Assembly (NCBI GenBank): GCA_934615635.1 | Contig: CAKTTT010000054.1 | Span: 1-12,410 of the forward strand | Length of the DNA: 12,410 bases | Direction of reading: 5' to 3' | Origin: an uncultured Eubacteriales bacterium | Lineage (GTDB): Bacteria; Bacillota; Clostridia; Oscillospirales; Acutalibacteraceae | Shown here: positions 5,863 through 11,333 of the stretch, in pieces | Layout: each line of letters opens with the position of its first letter | How positions within the stretch are numbered: the stretch's first letter is position 1 | Position numbers and translations under genes: made by a program | The notes under the pieces: model-generated | Told to the model about the DNA's origin: nothing | Database searches by the model: none | What the model saw: the letters and a program-made list of their open reading frames with translations, nothing else

Positions 5863-7334
5863 TCCTTCTCGCCTCCCTTGCCGTCGGTCAGATAGCCGGT
5901 GAGCAGATAGCTGCCCGGCCGGTCCTGCCGGATCTCCGGCAGGGAAACGCCCCATTCCCGGGCCAGGATTGCCGCGACCCTGGGACCACAGAAGCCGCCC
6001 TGACAGCGGCCCAGCCCCGCGCCGCAGCGACGTTTCACCCCATCCATGGTCTGGGCGGGGATGGGGCGGCGGATGGCCGCCACGATATCCCCTTCCGTGA
6101 TGGTTTCGCAGCGGCAGATCACCCGGCCGTAAAGGGGATTTTGCTTCACCATCGCCGCTCGGGTCTCTTCATCCGCGCCGGAGAAGCTGTCGGGCAGGGG
6201 ACACCAGCGGAAATCCTTCCGGGGTTGGAGGACCAGGCCGGCCCGCTCCAACAGACGGACGCAGTCCACCGCCAGGGCGGGGGCGCTGGAAAGACCGGGG
6301 GACTTGATCCCGGCGGCGTTGATAAAGCCGGGGCAGTCGGGCGCTTCCTCCACGATGAAGTCGTCCGCGGTGCTCACCGCCCGCACGCCAGCGTAGTTGC
6401 GGATGGACTCCCGCAGGTTAAAGCCGGGAACCGAGCGGCGGGCCTGCCGCTCCACAAAGGCGAGGCCGTCGGCGGTCACCGCCACGTCGTCGGGGGAAGC
6501 CGCCGCCTCCGCGTTGGGCCCCACGATCAGATTGCCGTGGGTGGTGGGGGCCACCAGCACCCCTTTGCCCGCCTGGGAGGGACATTGGAAGATGGTGGAG
6601 CAGATCAGGCCGCCCTGGGATTTGTCCAAAAGGTAGTATTCCCCTCGGCTGGGCAGAATGCGGAAAGCAGGGGAGGCGGCCAGATTGTTCACCTCGTCGG
6701 CGTGGCCGCCGGCGGCGTTGACAATGAAGCGGGCCTTCACCAGGGCGTCTCCCGCCGTCAGCCGGAAGCCATCCTCGCCGCGTCGGATAGCGGTCACAGG
6801 GGCGTTGAAGAGAAAATCGCAGCCGTTGGCCCGGGCGGTGTCCGCCAGGCCGATGGTCAGGGACCAGGGGGTGATGATCCCGGCGGTGGGGGCGTACAGC
6901 GCCCCCCGGACGTTGGGAGAGAGGTTGGGCTCCCGCCGCCGCACCTCCTCGCCGCTGAGGAGGGCGAGACCCGGCACCCCGTTGGCATCGCCGCGCTCCT
7001 TCAGTTGGCGGAGGGTGACGTCGTCCTCCGGCTCCAGCGCCAGCACCAGGGAGCCGTTGACCACATAGTCCACATGGAGGTTTTTCGCCAGCTCGGCCAT
7101 CATGGCGTTGCCTTCGACATTGTAACGGGCCATTTTGGTGCCCGGCAGCGGATCATATCCCGCGTGGACGATGCCGCTGTTGGCCCGGGTGGCGCCCATG
7201 GCCACGTCGTTGTCCCGTTCGATGAGAATAACCCGCGCCTTGGTCTTGGACAGCTCGCAGGCCACTGCGCAGCCGATGACGCCGCCGCCGATGACGGCCA
7301 CGTCGTAGATGGAATGGATATCTGTATTTTCCAC
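5859..7334 (-). CDS. GlpA/GlpO-like FAD dehydrogenase with C-terminal [2Fe-2S] domain
   Basis: A 491-residue protein likely to oxidise glycerol-3-phosphate or a similar hydroxy-acid. The N-terminal FAD motif is DVAVIGGGVIGCAVACEL (residues 11-28), followed by the DAO-fold stretch MGATRANSGIVHAGYD. The C-terminal third carries a BFD-like [2Fe-2S] domain: C407-x-C409 (ICRCETITEGDI) and C444-x4-C449 (GRCQGGFCGPRV), with an additional C437 in between. I chose GTG 7334 because GGAGGG lies six bases before it and the product then begins next to the FAD motif. The frame stays open to 7478 without a better start. It is the first gene of an operon, and its stop overlaps the next start by four bases. 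GlpA-like is the best call; an L-2-hydroxyglutarate-oxidase-type substrate cannot be excluded. No glycerol kinase or facilitator gene is in view. Confidence 0.9.
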   Translation of the reverse strand: MENTDIHSIYDVAVIGGGVIGCAVACELSKTKARVILIERDNDVAMGATRANSGIVHAGYDPLPGTKMARYNVEGNAMMAELAKNLHVDYVVNGSLVLALEPEDDVTLRQLKERGDANGVPGLALLSGEEVRRREPNLSPNVRGALYAPTAGIITPWSLTIGLADTARANGCDFLFNAPVTAIRRGEDGFRLTAGDALVKARFIVNAAGGHADEVNNLAASPAFRILPSRGEYYLLDKSQGGLICSTIFQCPSQAGKGVLVAPTTHGNLIVGPNAEAAASPDDVAVTADGLAFVERQARRSVPGFNLRESIRNYAGVRAVSTADDFIVEEAPDCPGFINAAGIKSPGLSSAPALAVDCVRLLERAGLVLQPRKDFRWCPLPDSFSGADEETRAAMVKQNPLYGRVICRCETITEGDIVAAIRRPIPAQTMDGVKRRCGAGLGRCQGGFCGPRVAAILAREWGVSLPEIRQDRPGSYLLTGYLTDGKGGEKE

Positions 7335-7435
7335 TGTCAGCCCTCCGCTTTCATGGAATTTTATCGCGATGGAAATCGGGCTCCCGCAGCCCCGGACGGA
7401 TTCTTCCACGGCAGAATTCCGGGTTTGCGTCATAT

Positions 7436-7470
7436 CCCGGCGCTCCGGGCGTTTGCCGACGAGCAAACGC
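7436..7470 (-). other. Tandem perfect hairpins in the redox-operon leader
   Basis: GCGTTTGC (7449-7456) pairs with GCAAACGC (7463-7470) around a six-base loop. Directly beside it CCCGG (7436-7440) pairs with CCGGG (7445-7449) around CGCT. A third, weaker stem, GGGCT/AGCCC, lies at 7378-7392. They fall in the untranslated leader of about 180 bases before the GlpA-like gene. There is no T-run, so they are not a terminator by themselves. A role in mRNA stability or protein binding is possible. Confidence 0.5.
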
Positions 7471-7473
7471 AGA

Positions 7474-7518
7474 GACACAGCCGGTGAAATACGATATCGT
7501 CTCTTTCAGGGCTGTGTC
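7474..7518 (-). promoter_or_regulatory. Composite dyad at the redox-operon transcription start
   Basis: GACACAGCC (7474-7482) and GGCTGTGTC (7510-7518) are perfect complements. Inside them TGAAA pairs with TTTCA, and the centre is the palindrome ACGATATCGT (7491-7500). The element begins one base from the -10 box and covers the expected start of transcription, so a DNA operator is more likely than an RNA hairpin, which would lack most of one arm. Confidence 0.55.
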
Positions 7519-7519
7519 G

Positions 7520-7548
7520 ATTATACCACAAAACAGGATTCCTTGAAA
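7520..7548 (-). promoter_or_regulatory. Promoter of the redox operon (extended -10)
   Basis: On the minus strand a -35-like TTTCAA (7548-7543) is followed after 17 bases by TATAAT (7525-7520), preceded by TGG, which makes an extended -10. The start of transcription would be near 7513, leaving a leader of about 180 bases. Confidence 0.7.
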
Positions 7549-7557
7549 GATTTCAAG
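7542..7557. promoter_or_regulatory. Perfect inverted repeat over the redox -35
   Basis: CTTGAAA-GA-TTTCAAG is a perfect 16-base dyad covering the -35 of the minus-strand promoter and lying about 30 bases before the infC -35. It is the size and placement of a dimeric repressor or activator site. It resembles a catabolite-response element only loosely, since it lacks the central CG. Confidence 0.5.
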
Positions 7558-7586
7558 CAAAAAAAGACGCGCTGCTCAAAATAGGG

Positions 7587-7615
7587 TTGACAGGAGCGGC
7601 CGACGCTGGTATACT
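7587..7615 (+). promoter_or_regulatory. Promoter of infC-rpmI-rplT
   Basis: A consensus -35 TTGACA (7587-7592) and -10 TATACT (7610-7615) are separated by 17 bases, with TGG before the -10. Transcription would start near 7622, leaving a leader of about 160 bases before infC. Confidence 0.85.
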
Positions 7616-7621
7616 ATTCAC

Positions 7622-7783
7622 ATGAGAAAACAAAGCAGAACGCCAGCCCGTTCTCACCCGCGGATTTTGTTCCCAGCGGGTTAATACACGGAGGCTCCCG
7701 GGAGAGGGGGCTGATGCGTTTGCGGGCGGAGTGGTTCCGGCCGCGTTTTTTGTGTCCAAATATTACGGTGGAGGTGCTTACCC
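7622..7783 (+). promoter_or_regulatory. L20-type ribosomal protein leader of infC
   Basis: Structured untranslated leader at the position of the Firmicutes L20 leader. TGAGAA (7623-7628) can pair with TTCTCA (7651-7656), ACCCGC (7656-7661) with GCGGGT (7676-7681), and a terminator follows at 7721-7751. CC-A-GCCCG (7643-7650) can pair with CGGGCGG (7723-7729), which would take up the 5' arm of the terminator and act as an antiterminator. Family knowledge: L20 binding to such leaders causes early termination. The exact pairing here is my inference. Confidence 0.7.
7721..7751 (+). terminator. Attenuator terminator in the infC leader
   Basis: The arms 7721-7731 and 7735-7745 pair over eleven positions with one G-G mismatch and two G-T pairs around a TGG loop, and six T follow (7746-7751). 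It ends 18 bases before the infC ribosome binding site, so it is upstream of the gene and suits attenuation rather than gene-end termination. Confidence 0.75.
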
Positions 7784-8302
7784 ATAGCAAGTAAGGAACT
7801 GCAGATCAACGAACAAATCCGCGACAGCGAACTGAGGGTGATCGACAGCGATGGCGCCCAACTGGGGGTTATGTCCTCCCGGGATGCGCAGCGGCTGGCC
7901 GATGAAAAGGGCCTGGATCTAGTCAAGATCGCTCCGGCGGCCACCCCGCCGGTGTGCAAGATTATGGATTACGGCAAATATCGGTTCGAGCAGGCAAAGC
8001 GGGAAAAGGAAGCCAGAAAAAATCAGCATATCGTGGAGCTGAAAGAGGTGCGTCTGTCCCTGAACATCGACGTGGCCGATTTCAACACCAAGGCGAAGCA
8101 CGCCCTGCGCTTTTTGGCTGAGGGCAACAAGGTGAAGGTTTCCATTCGGTTCCGCGGCCGCGAGATGGGACACCCGGAGATCGGGCTGGAGACCATGAAG
8201 AGGTTTGCCGAAACCTGCTCCGAGGCTGCCAACGTGGAAAAGCCGGCCAAGATGGAGGGCCGGAACATGTTGATGTTCCTTGCGCCGAAACCCGCAAAAT
8301 GA
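7784..8302 (+). CDS. infC: Translation initiation factor IF-3, non-canonical ATA start
   Basis: IF3 binds the 30S subunit, prevents premature 50S joining and proofreads the initiator tRNA and start codon. The product from the proposed ATA start is 172 residues, the usual family length. The N domain begins SKELQINEQIRDSELRVID, with VCKIMDYGKYRFEQ and the Lys-rich linker following, then the C domain with EVRLSLNIDVADF and KVSIRFRGREMGHPE. A strong GGAGGTG (7770-7776) lies seven bases before ATA 7784, and there is no ATG, GTG or TTG suitably placed. GTG at 7838 is in frame but would delete the conserved first 18 residues and has no spaced ribosome binding site. Rare starts (AUU, AUA or AUC) are known for infC and allow IF3 to repress its own translation. 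It is the first gene of the operon with L35 and L20. Confidence 0.96.
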   Translation: MASKELQINEQIRDSELRVIDSDGAQLGVMSSRDAQRLADEKGLDLVKIAPAATPPVCKIMDYGKYRFEQAKREKEARKNQHIVELKEVRLSLNIDVADFNTKAKHALRFLAEGNKVKVSIRFRGREMGHPEIGLETMKRFAETCSEAANVEKPAKMEGRNMLMFLAPKPAK

Positions 8303-8328
8303 CCGTACTATAAAGGAGGATAAAACTC

Positions 8329-8526
8329 ATGCCCAAGATCAAGACGCACAGCGGTGCGAAAAAACGCTTCAAGACCACGAAAACCGGCAAGGTCGTGCGT
8401 GCTCACGCTTACAAGTCTCATATTCTGAATAAGAAGACCACCAAGCGCAAGAGAAATCTCCGCAAGACCACTATTGCCGATGTGACCAACGTGGCGAAGG
8501 TCAAGCGCCTGATCCCCTATAAATAA
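8329..8526 (+). CDS. rpmI: 50S ribosomal protein L35
   Basis: A 65-residue, very basic protein with the L35 signature MPKIKTHSGAKKRFKTT at the N-terminus and ILNKKTTKRKRNLRK in the middle. It is a late-assembling component of the large ribosomal subunit. Length matches the family. An AAAGGAGG ribosome binding site lies about nine bases before the ATG. It sits 26 bases after infC and 30 before rplT, the conserved order across Firmicutes and proteobacteria, and is expected to share their L20-controlled transcript. Confidence 0.99.
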   Translation: MPKIKTHSGAKKRFKTTKTGKVVRAHAYKSHILNKKTTKRKRNLRKTTIADVTNVAKVKRLIPYK

Positions 8527-8556
8527 CTGAAAGCTTAGAAACGGAGGCTATAAACA

Positions 8557-8913
8557 ATGGCTCGTATAAAAGGCGCTATGATGACGCGCAAGAGAAGGAA
8601 AAAGACCCTGAAGCTGGCTAAAGGCTATTTTGGTGCCAAATCCAAGCTGTTCCGGACCGCCAAGCAGGCGGTGATGAAATCCGGCCAGTACGCCTATATC
8701 GGCCGCAAGCAGAGAAAGCGCGATTTCCGCCGCCTGTGGATCACCCGCATTTCCGCCGCCGCCAAGATCAACGGCATGAATTACTCCACCTTTATGAACG
8801 GCCTGAAGAAGGCGGGTATCTGCCTGAACCGGAAGATGCTGGCCGAGCTGGCCGTGTCCGATGCCGCCGCTTTCACAACCCTCGCGGAGAAGGCCAAGGC
8901 CGCTTTGAAATAA
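8557..8913 (+). CDS. rplT: 50S ribosomal protein L20
   Basis: A 118-residue basic protein with the typical L20 start MARIKGAMMTRKRRKKTLKL, the central YAYIGRKQRKRDFRRLWITR and the C-terminal YSTFMNGLKKAGICLNRK. It binds 23S rRNA early in 50S assembly. In Firmicutes the same C-terminal domain also binds the infC leader mRNA and lowers expression of the operon, which fits the attenuator-like leader upstream. The ribosome binding site is GGAGG, about nine bases before the ATG. A terminator follows the stop codon closely, so this is the last gene of the operon. Confidence 0.99.
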   Translation: MARIKGAMMTRKRRKKTLKLAKGYFGAKSKLFRTAKQAVMKSGQYAYIGRKQRKRDFRRLWITRISAAAKINGMNYSTFMNGLKKAGICLNRKMLAELAVSDAAAFTTLAEKAKAALK

Positions 8914-8921
8914 GCTCTATG

Positions 8922-8960
8922 GCGCTCGCCGGCTCTGCCTGCGGGCGCTCCTTTCTTTTT
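8922..8960 (+). terminator. Terminator of infC-rpmI-rplT
   Basis: GCGCTCGC (8922-8929) pairs with GCGGGCGC (8941-8948) with one G-T pair around an 11-base loop, followed by the T-rich TCCTTTCTTTTT. It begins nine bases after the rplT stop. Confidence 0.8.
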
Positions 8961-9015
8961 CTCCTGGATTCGATTTTTGTCGTTTGGAGAGGGACGCTTG
9001 GCCGCCCGCTCTTCA

Positions 9016-9103
9016 AAAAAGGCTCCGCACACCGCCGCGAAGCGGTTTTGAACCGTGTGCGGATGGGATCGGCGCTGCGCCGGTAACCGGAAGAAGCCTT
9101 TTT
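9016..9103. repeat. Nested palindromic element, possible bidirectional terminator
   Basis: AAAAAGGC (9016-9023) and GCCTTTTT (9096-9103) form an outer stem. Directly inside it, TCCGCACAC (9024-9032) and GTGTGCGGA (9055-9063) form a perfect nine-base stem. The inner loop can fold in two exclusive ways, CCGC-GAA-GCGG (9035-9045) or CGGTT-TTG-AACCG (9043-9055). CCGG-TAA-CCGG lies at 9080-9090. T-runs at the outer stem exist on both strands. It could be a terminator, a structured RNA or a dispersed palindromic repeat. Confidence 0.5.
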
Positions 9104-9115
9104 CATCCGAAAGAT

Positions 9116-9132
9116 CGCCGGATCAACCGGCG
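9116..9132 (+). other. Hairpin just upstream of the methyltransferase start
   Basis: CGCCGG (9116-9121) and CCGGCG (9127-9132) pair perfectly around ATCAA, six bases before the AAAGGGGGG ribosome binding site of the methyltransferase gene. It may affect translation or 5' stability; no direct evidence. Confidence 0.4.
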
Positions 9133-9150
9133 GCGAAAGGGGGGCGGCTG

Positions 9151-9948
9151 ATGCGTATCACCAGCCGGGACAACCGCTATGTCAAGGAGATCCGCCGCCT
9201 GCTGGCGGACGCCAAATACCGTCGGGAAAGCGGCCGCTTCGCCATCGAGGGCGTCCGGCTGTGCCGGGACGCCGTCCGGTCGGGGGTGAAGGTCGAGGTG
9301 TTCCTTTATACGCCGAAGGCTGCGCGGCAATACGCCGAGGCGCTGGAGGAAATGGGAACCGCCTGCGGCGGAGGGATGGAGATCGCCGAGGAATTATCGG
9401 ATTATATGGCGGATACCGCCGCCCCGCAGGGGGTATACGGCATCTGCCGGGTTCTTGACAATCGGCCCGCGTGCGATACAATGAAAACAACCGGCCGCCT
9501 GTTGGGGCTGGAGGATATCCAGGATCCGGCCAATCTGGGCGCGGTCATCCGCACGGCGGAGGCGCTGGGATTGGAGGGGCTGCTGCTGTCGACGGGCTGC
9601 TGCGATCCCTACAATCCCAAGGTGCTGCGGGCCAGTATGGGCGGCGTTTTCCGCCTCCCGCTGTATCCGGTGGGGGAGATGGCGGCCGCGGTGGAGCGGC
9701 TCCGCCTGGCGGGCCGCCGCTGCTTCGCCTGCGTGCCCGACGGGGAAGCGGCCTCCATCTGCTCCATCGAGTGGCGGTCGGAGGACGTCTGTCTGATCGG
9801 CAACGAGGGAAACGGCCTGCGGGAAGCGACGACGGCCGCCTGCGACGGGCGGATCACCATTCCCATGGCGGGGCGGGCGGAATCCCTTAACGCCGCTATG
9901 GCGGCGGGGATTGTGATGTGGGAAACCATGCGGGCCCGGAAGACCTGA
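9151..9948 (+). CDS. TrmH/SpoU-family RNA 2'-O-methyltransferase
   Basis: A 265-residue enzyme that transfers a methyl group from S-adenosylmethionine to a ribose 2'-OH in rRNA or tRNA. The N-terminal substrate-binding domain (about 1-100) begins ITSRDNRYVKEIRRLL and has GRFAIEGVRLCRDA. The C-terminal SPOUT knot shows all three motifs: NLGAVIRTAEALG (128-140, with N128 and R134), LIGNEGNGL (215-223) and IPMAGRAESLNAAMAAGI (237-254). I chose ATG 9151 because AAAGGGGGG lies six bases before it. The frame is open upstream to 9055 but runs through the palindromic element. Placement between rplT and dprA is usual in Clostridia. The exact nucleotide target is not readable, so no symbol such as rlmB is given. 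Confidence 0.93.
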   Translation: MRITSRDNRYVKEIRRLLADAKYRRESGRFAIEGVRLCRDAVRSGVKVEVFLYTPKAARQYAEALEEMGTACGGGMEIAEELSDYMADTAAPQGVYGICRVLDNRPACDTMKTTGRLLGLEDIQDPANLGAVIRTAEALGLEGLLLSTGCCDPYNPKVLRASMGGVFRLPLYPVGEMAAAVERLRLAGRRCFACVPDGEAASICSIEWRSEDVCLIGNEGNGLREATTAACDGRITIPMAGRAESLNAAMAAGIVMWETMRARKT

Positions 9949-9995
9949 ACCACATTGTGAGAAATGTTTCACCCAAGGGGAAAGGGGGAAACCAT

Positions 9996-11234
9996 ATGGA
10001 TGCGCGCATATATTGGTGCTGGCTGCAGCTAGCCCTGCCGCCGGGCAACCGTTTGGCCGGCCCTTTGCTGGAGCGGTTCGGAGGCGCCGGGGAGATCTAT
10101 GAGGCGGGGGAAGGAGCGCTGCGGGAGGCGGAGATACCCGAGCCCGAGCTGACCCGTCTGCTGAACAAGGAGCTGGGACCCGCCCGGCGGCTTCTGGCGG
10201 CGGCGCTCGCTTTGCCGGAGGGCTGGGTCATGACGCCGGACGACGTCGGATACCCGCTGCAGCTCCGGGAGCTGGATGACCTTCCGCTGCTTCTTCACGG
10301 CCTGGGGACCATGCCGCCCACGGAATACGAGCCCTGCATCGGCATGGTGGGTACCCGGAAGGCCCGGGAAATCGGGATGGACGCTGCCTACCGGATCGGC
10401 TACGGCCTGGCGGCCGGCGGTATGACGGTGGTGAGCGGCGGCGCCGTGGGCATTGACGGGGCTTCCCTGACCGGCGCGCTGGACGCCGGGGGACGGGTCG
10501 TTTCCATCCAGGCTTGCGGGCTGGATGTGGACTATCCGGCGGAAAACCGGGAGCTGCGCCGGCGGATCCTGAAGACGGGCGGGATGCTCATCAGCGAATA
10601 TCCGCCCGGAACGCCGCCCTTGCCTCATCATTTTCCCGTGCGCAACCGTTTGATCAGCGGCATGGCGGCGGGGGTGTGCGTGGTGGAGGCGGGGTCCCGC
10701 AGCGGGGCCCTGATCACCGCCTCCCACGCCAGGGAACAGGGGCGGGATGTGTTTGCCGTGCCCGGCGAGATCCTCACCGCGGCCAACAGCGGCTCCAACC
10801 GCCTGATCAAGCAGGGAGCCCGCCTGGTGGACAGTGCGGTGGAGATCTTGGAGGAATACCGGTGGCGTTTCTCCGGTTTGCTGGATTTTGAAGAAGCGGA
10901 GCGGGCGCGGGACGTTCGCCGCCCGACGGTGGGCCGCGGCGCGGACCGGACGAAAAAACCGCCGTCATGCGCGGCTGCAGAAACCTCCGCGCCCGGCGGT
11001 TTATCCCGGCCGCCGGAAAGAAAAGAAGGGCCCGAGAGGGAGAGGGTCTGCCCCGACGAGGTGACCGGCTTTGCCCGGACCGTGTACGAGCTGCTGGAGA
11101 AGCAGCCCCTGCATATCGATGAATTGGCCGCCTTGTCCGGTCAGCCCGCCTCCCTGGTGTTGGCAGCTCTGACCCAGTTGGAGATCGCCGGCTGTGCGGC
11201 GGGGGAAAGCGGCCAGCGTTACCGCCGGACGTGA
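9996..11234 (+). CDS. dprA: DNA-processing protein DprA (Smf)
   Basis: DprA binds incoming single-stranded DNA and loads RecA during natural transformation; it is also common in bacteria not known to be competent. The 412-residue product has an N-terminal helical region (1-80) and a Rossmann-type core (about 80-290) with MVGTRKA, SGGAVGID (147-154), GLDVDYPAEN, HHFPVRNRLISG and GSRSGALITA, then FAVPGEI and SGSNRLIKQGA. A disordered, charged, Pro-rich linker covers about 300-352. A C-terminal winged helix (355-410) ends the protein. Relative to the usual SGLARGID phosphate loop, Arg is Val here. ATG 9996 has AAGGGGGAA just before it; the frame to 9918 overlaps the methyltransferase. It lies 47 bases after that gene and 99 before topA, a classic neighbourhood. 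Confidence 0.97.
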   Translation: MDARIYWCWLQLALPPGNRLAGPLLERFGGAGEIYEAGEGALREAEIPEPELTRLLNKELGPARRLLAAALALPEGWVMTPDDVGYPLQLRELDDLPLLLHGLGTMPPTEYEPCIGMVGTRKAREIGMDAAYRIGYGLAAGGMTVVSGGAVGIDGASLTGALDAGGRVVSIQACGLDVDYPAENRELRRRILKTGGMLISEYPPGTPPLPHHFPVRNRLISGMAAGVCVVEAGSRSGALITASHAREQGRDVFAVPGEILTAANSGSNRLIKQGARLVDSAVEILEEYRWRFSGLLDFEEAERARDVRRPTVGRGADRTKKPPSCAAAETSAPGGLSRPPERKEGPERERVCPDEVTGFARTVYELLEKQPLHIDELAALSGQPASLVLAALTQLEIAGCAAGESGQRYRRT

Positions 11235-11333
11235 GGGGCGGGCGTTCTTTTATCTTTTTCGCCTGACTGGCGAATGATTCCGAGAACCCAAAGCAGAGAT
11301 GCGTTGAGTATAGTAATGACGGGTGGTGCCTGT

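Noticed and set aside
4948..5895. A 315-codon open frame on + opposite the second oxidoreductase
   Set aside because: Antisense shadow rich in His, Gly and Gln; the opposite strand encodes a recognisable flavoprotein.
6141..7487. A 448-codon open frame on + opposite the GlpA-like gene
   Set aside because: Low-complexity Gly/His/Gln-rich translation; the minus-strand protein has clear FAD and [2Fe-2S] motifs.
7542..7557. Catabolite-response element (CcpA site)
   Set aside because: The dyad is two bases short of the cre length and lacks the central CG.
7838..7840. GTG as the start of infC
   Set aside because: It would remove the conserved IF3 N-terminus, and the strong Shine-Dalgarno is placed for ATA 7784.
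11258..11274. TTCGCC-TGACT-GGCGAA hairpin as a dprA terminator
   Set aside because: The T-run lies before, not after, the stem on the + strand, and no T-run follows on either strand.
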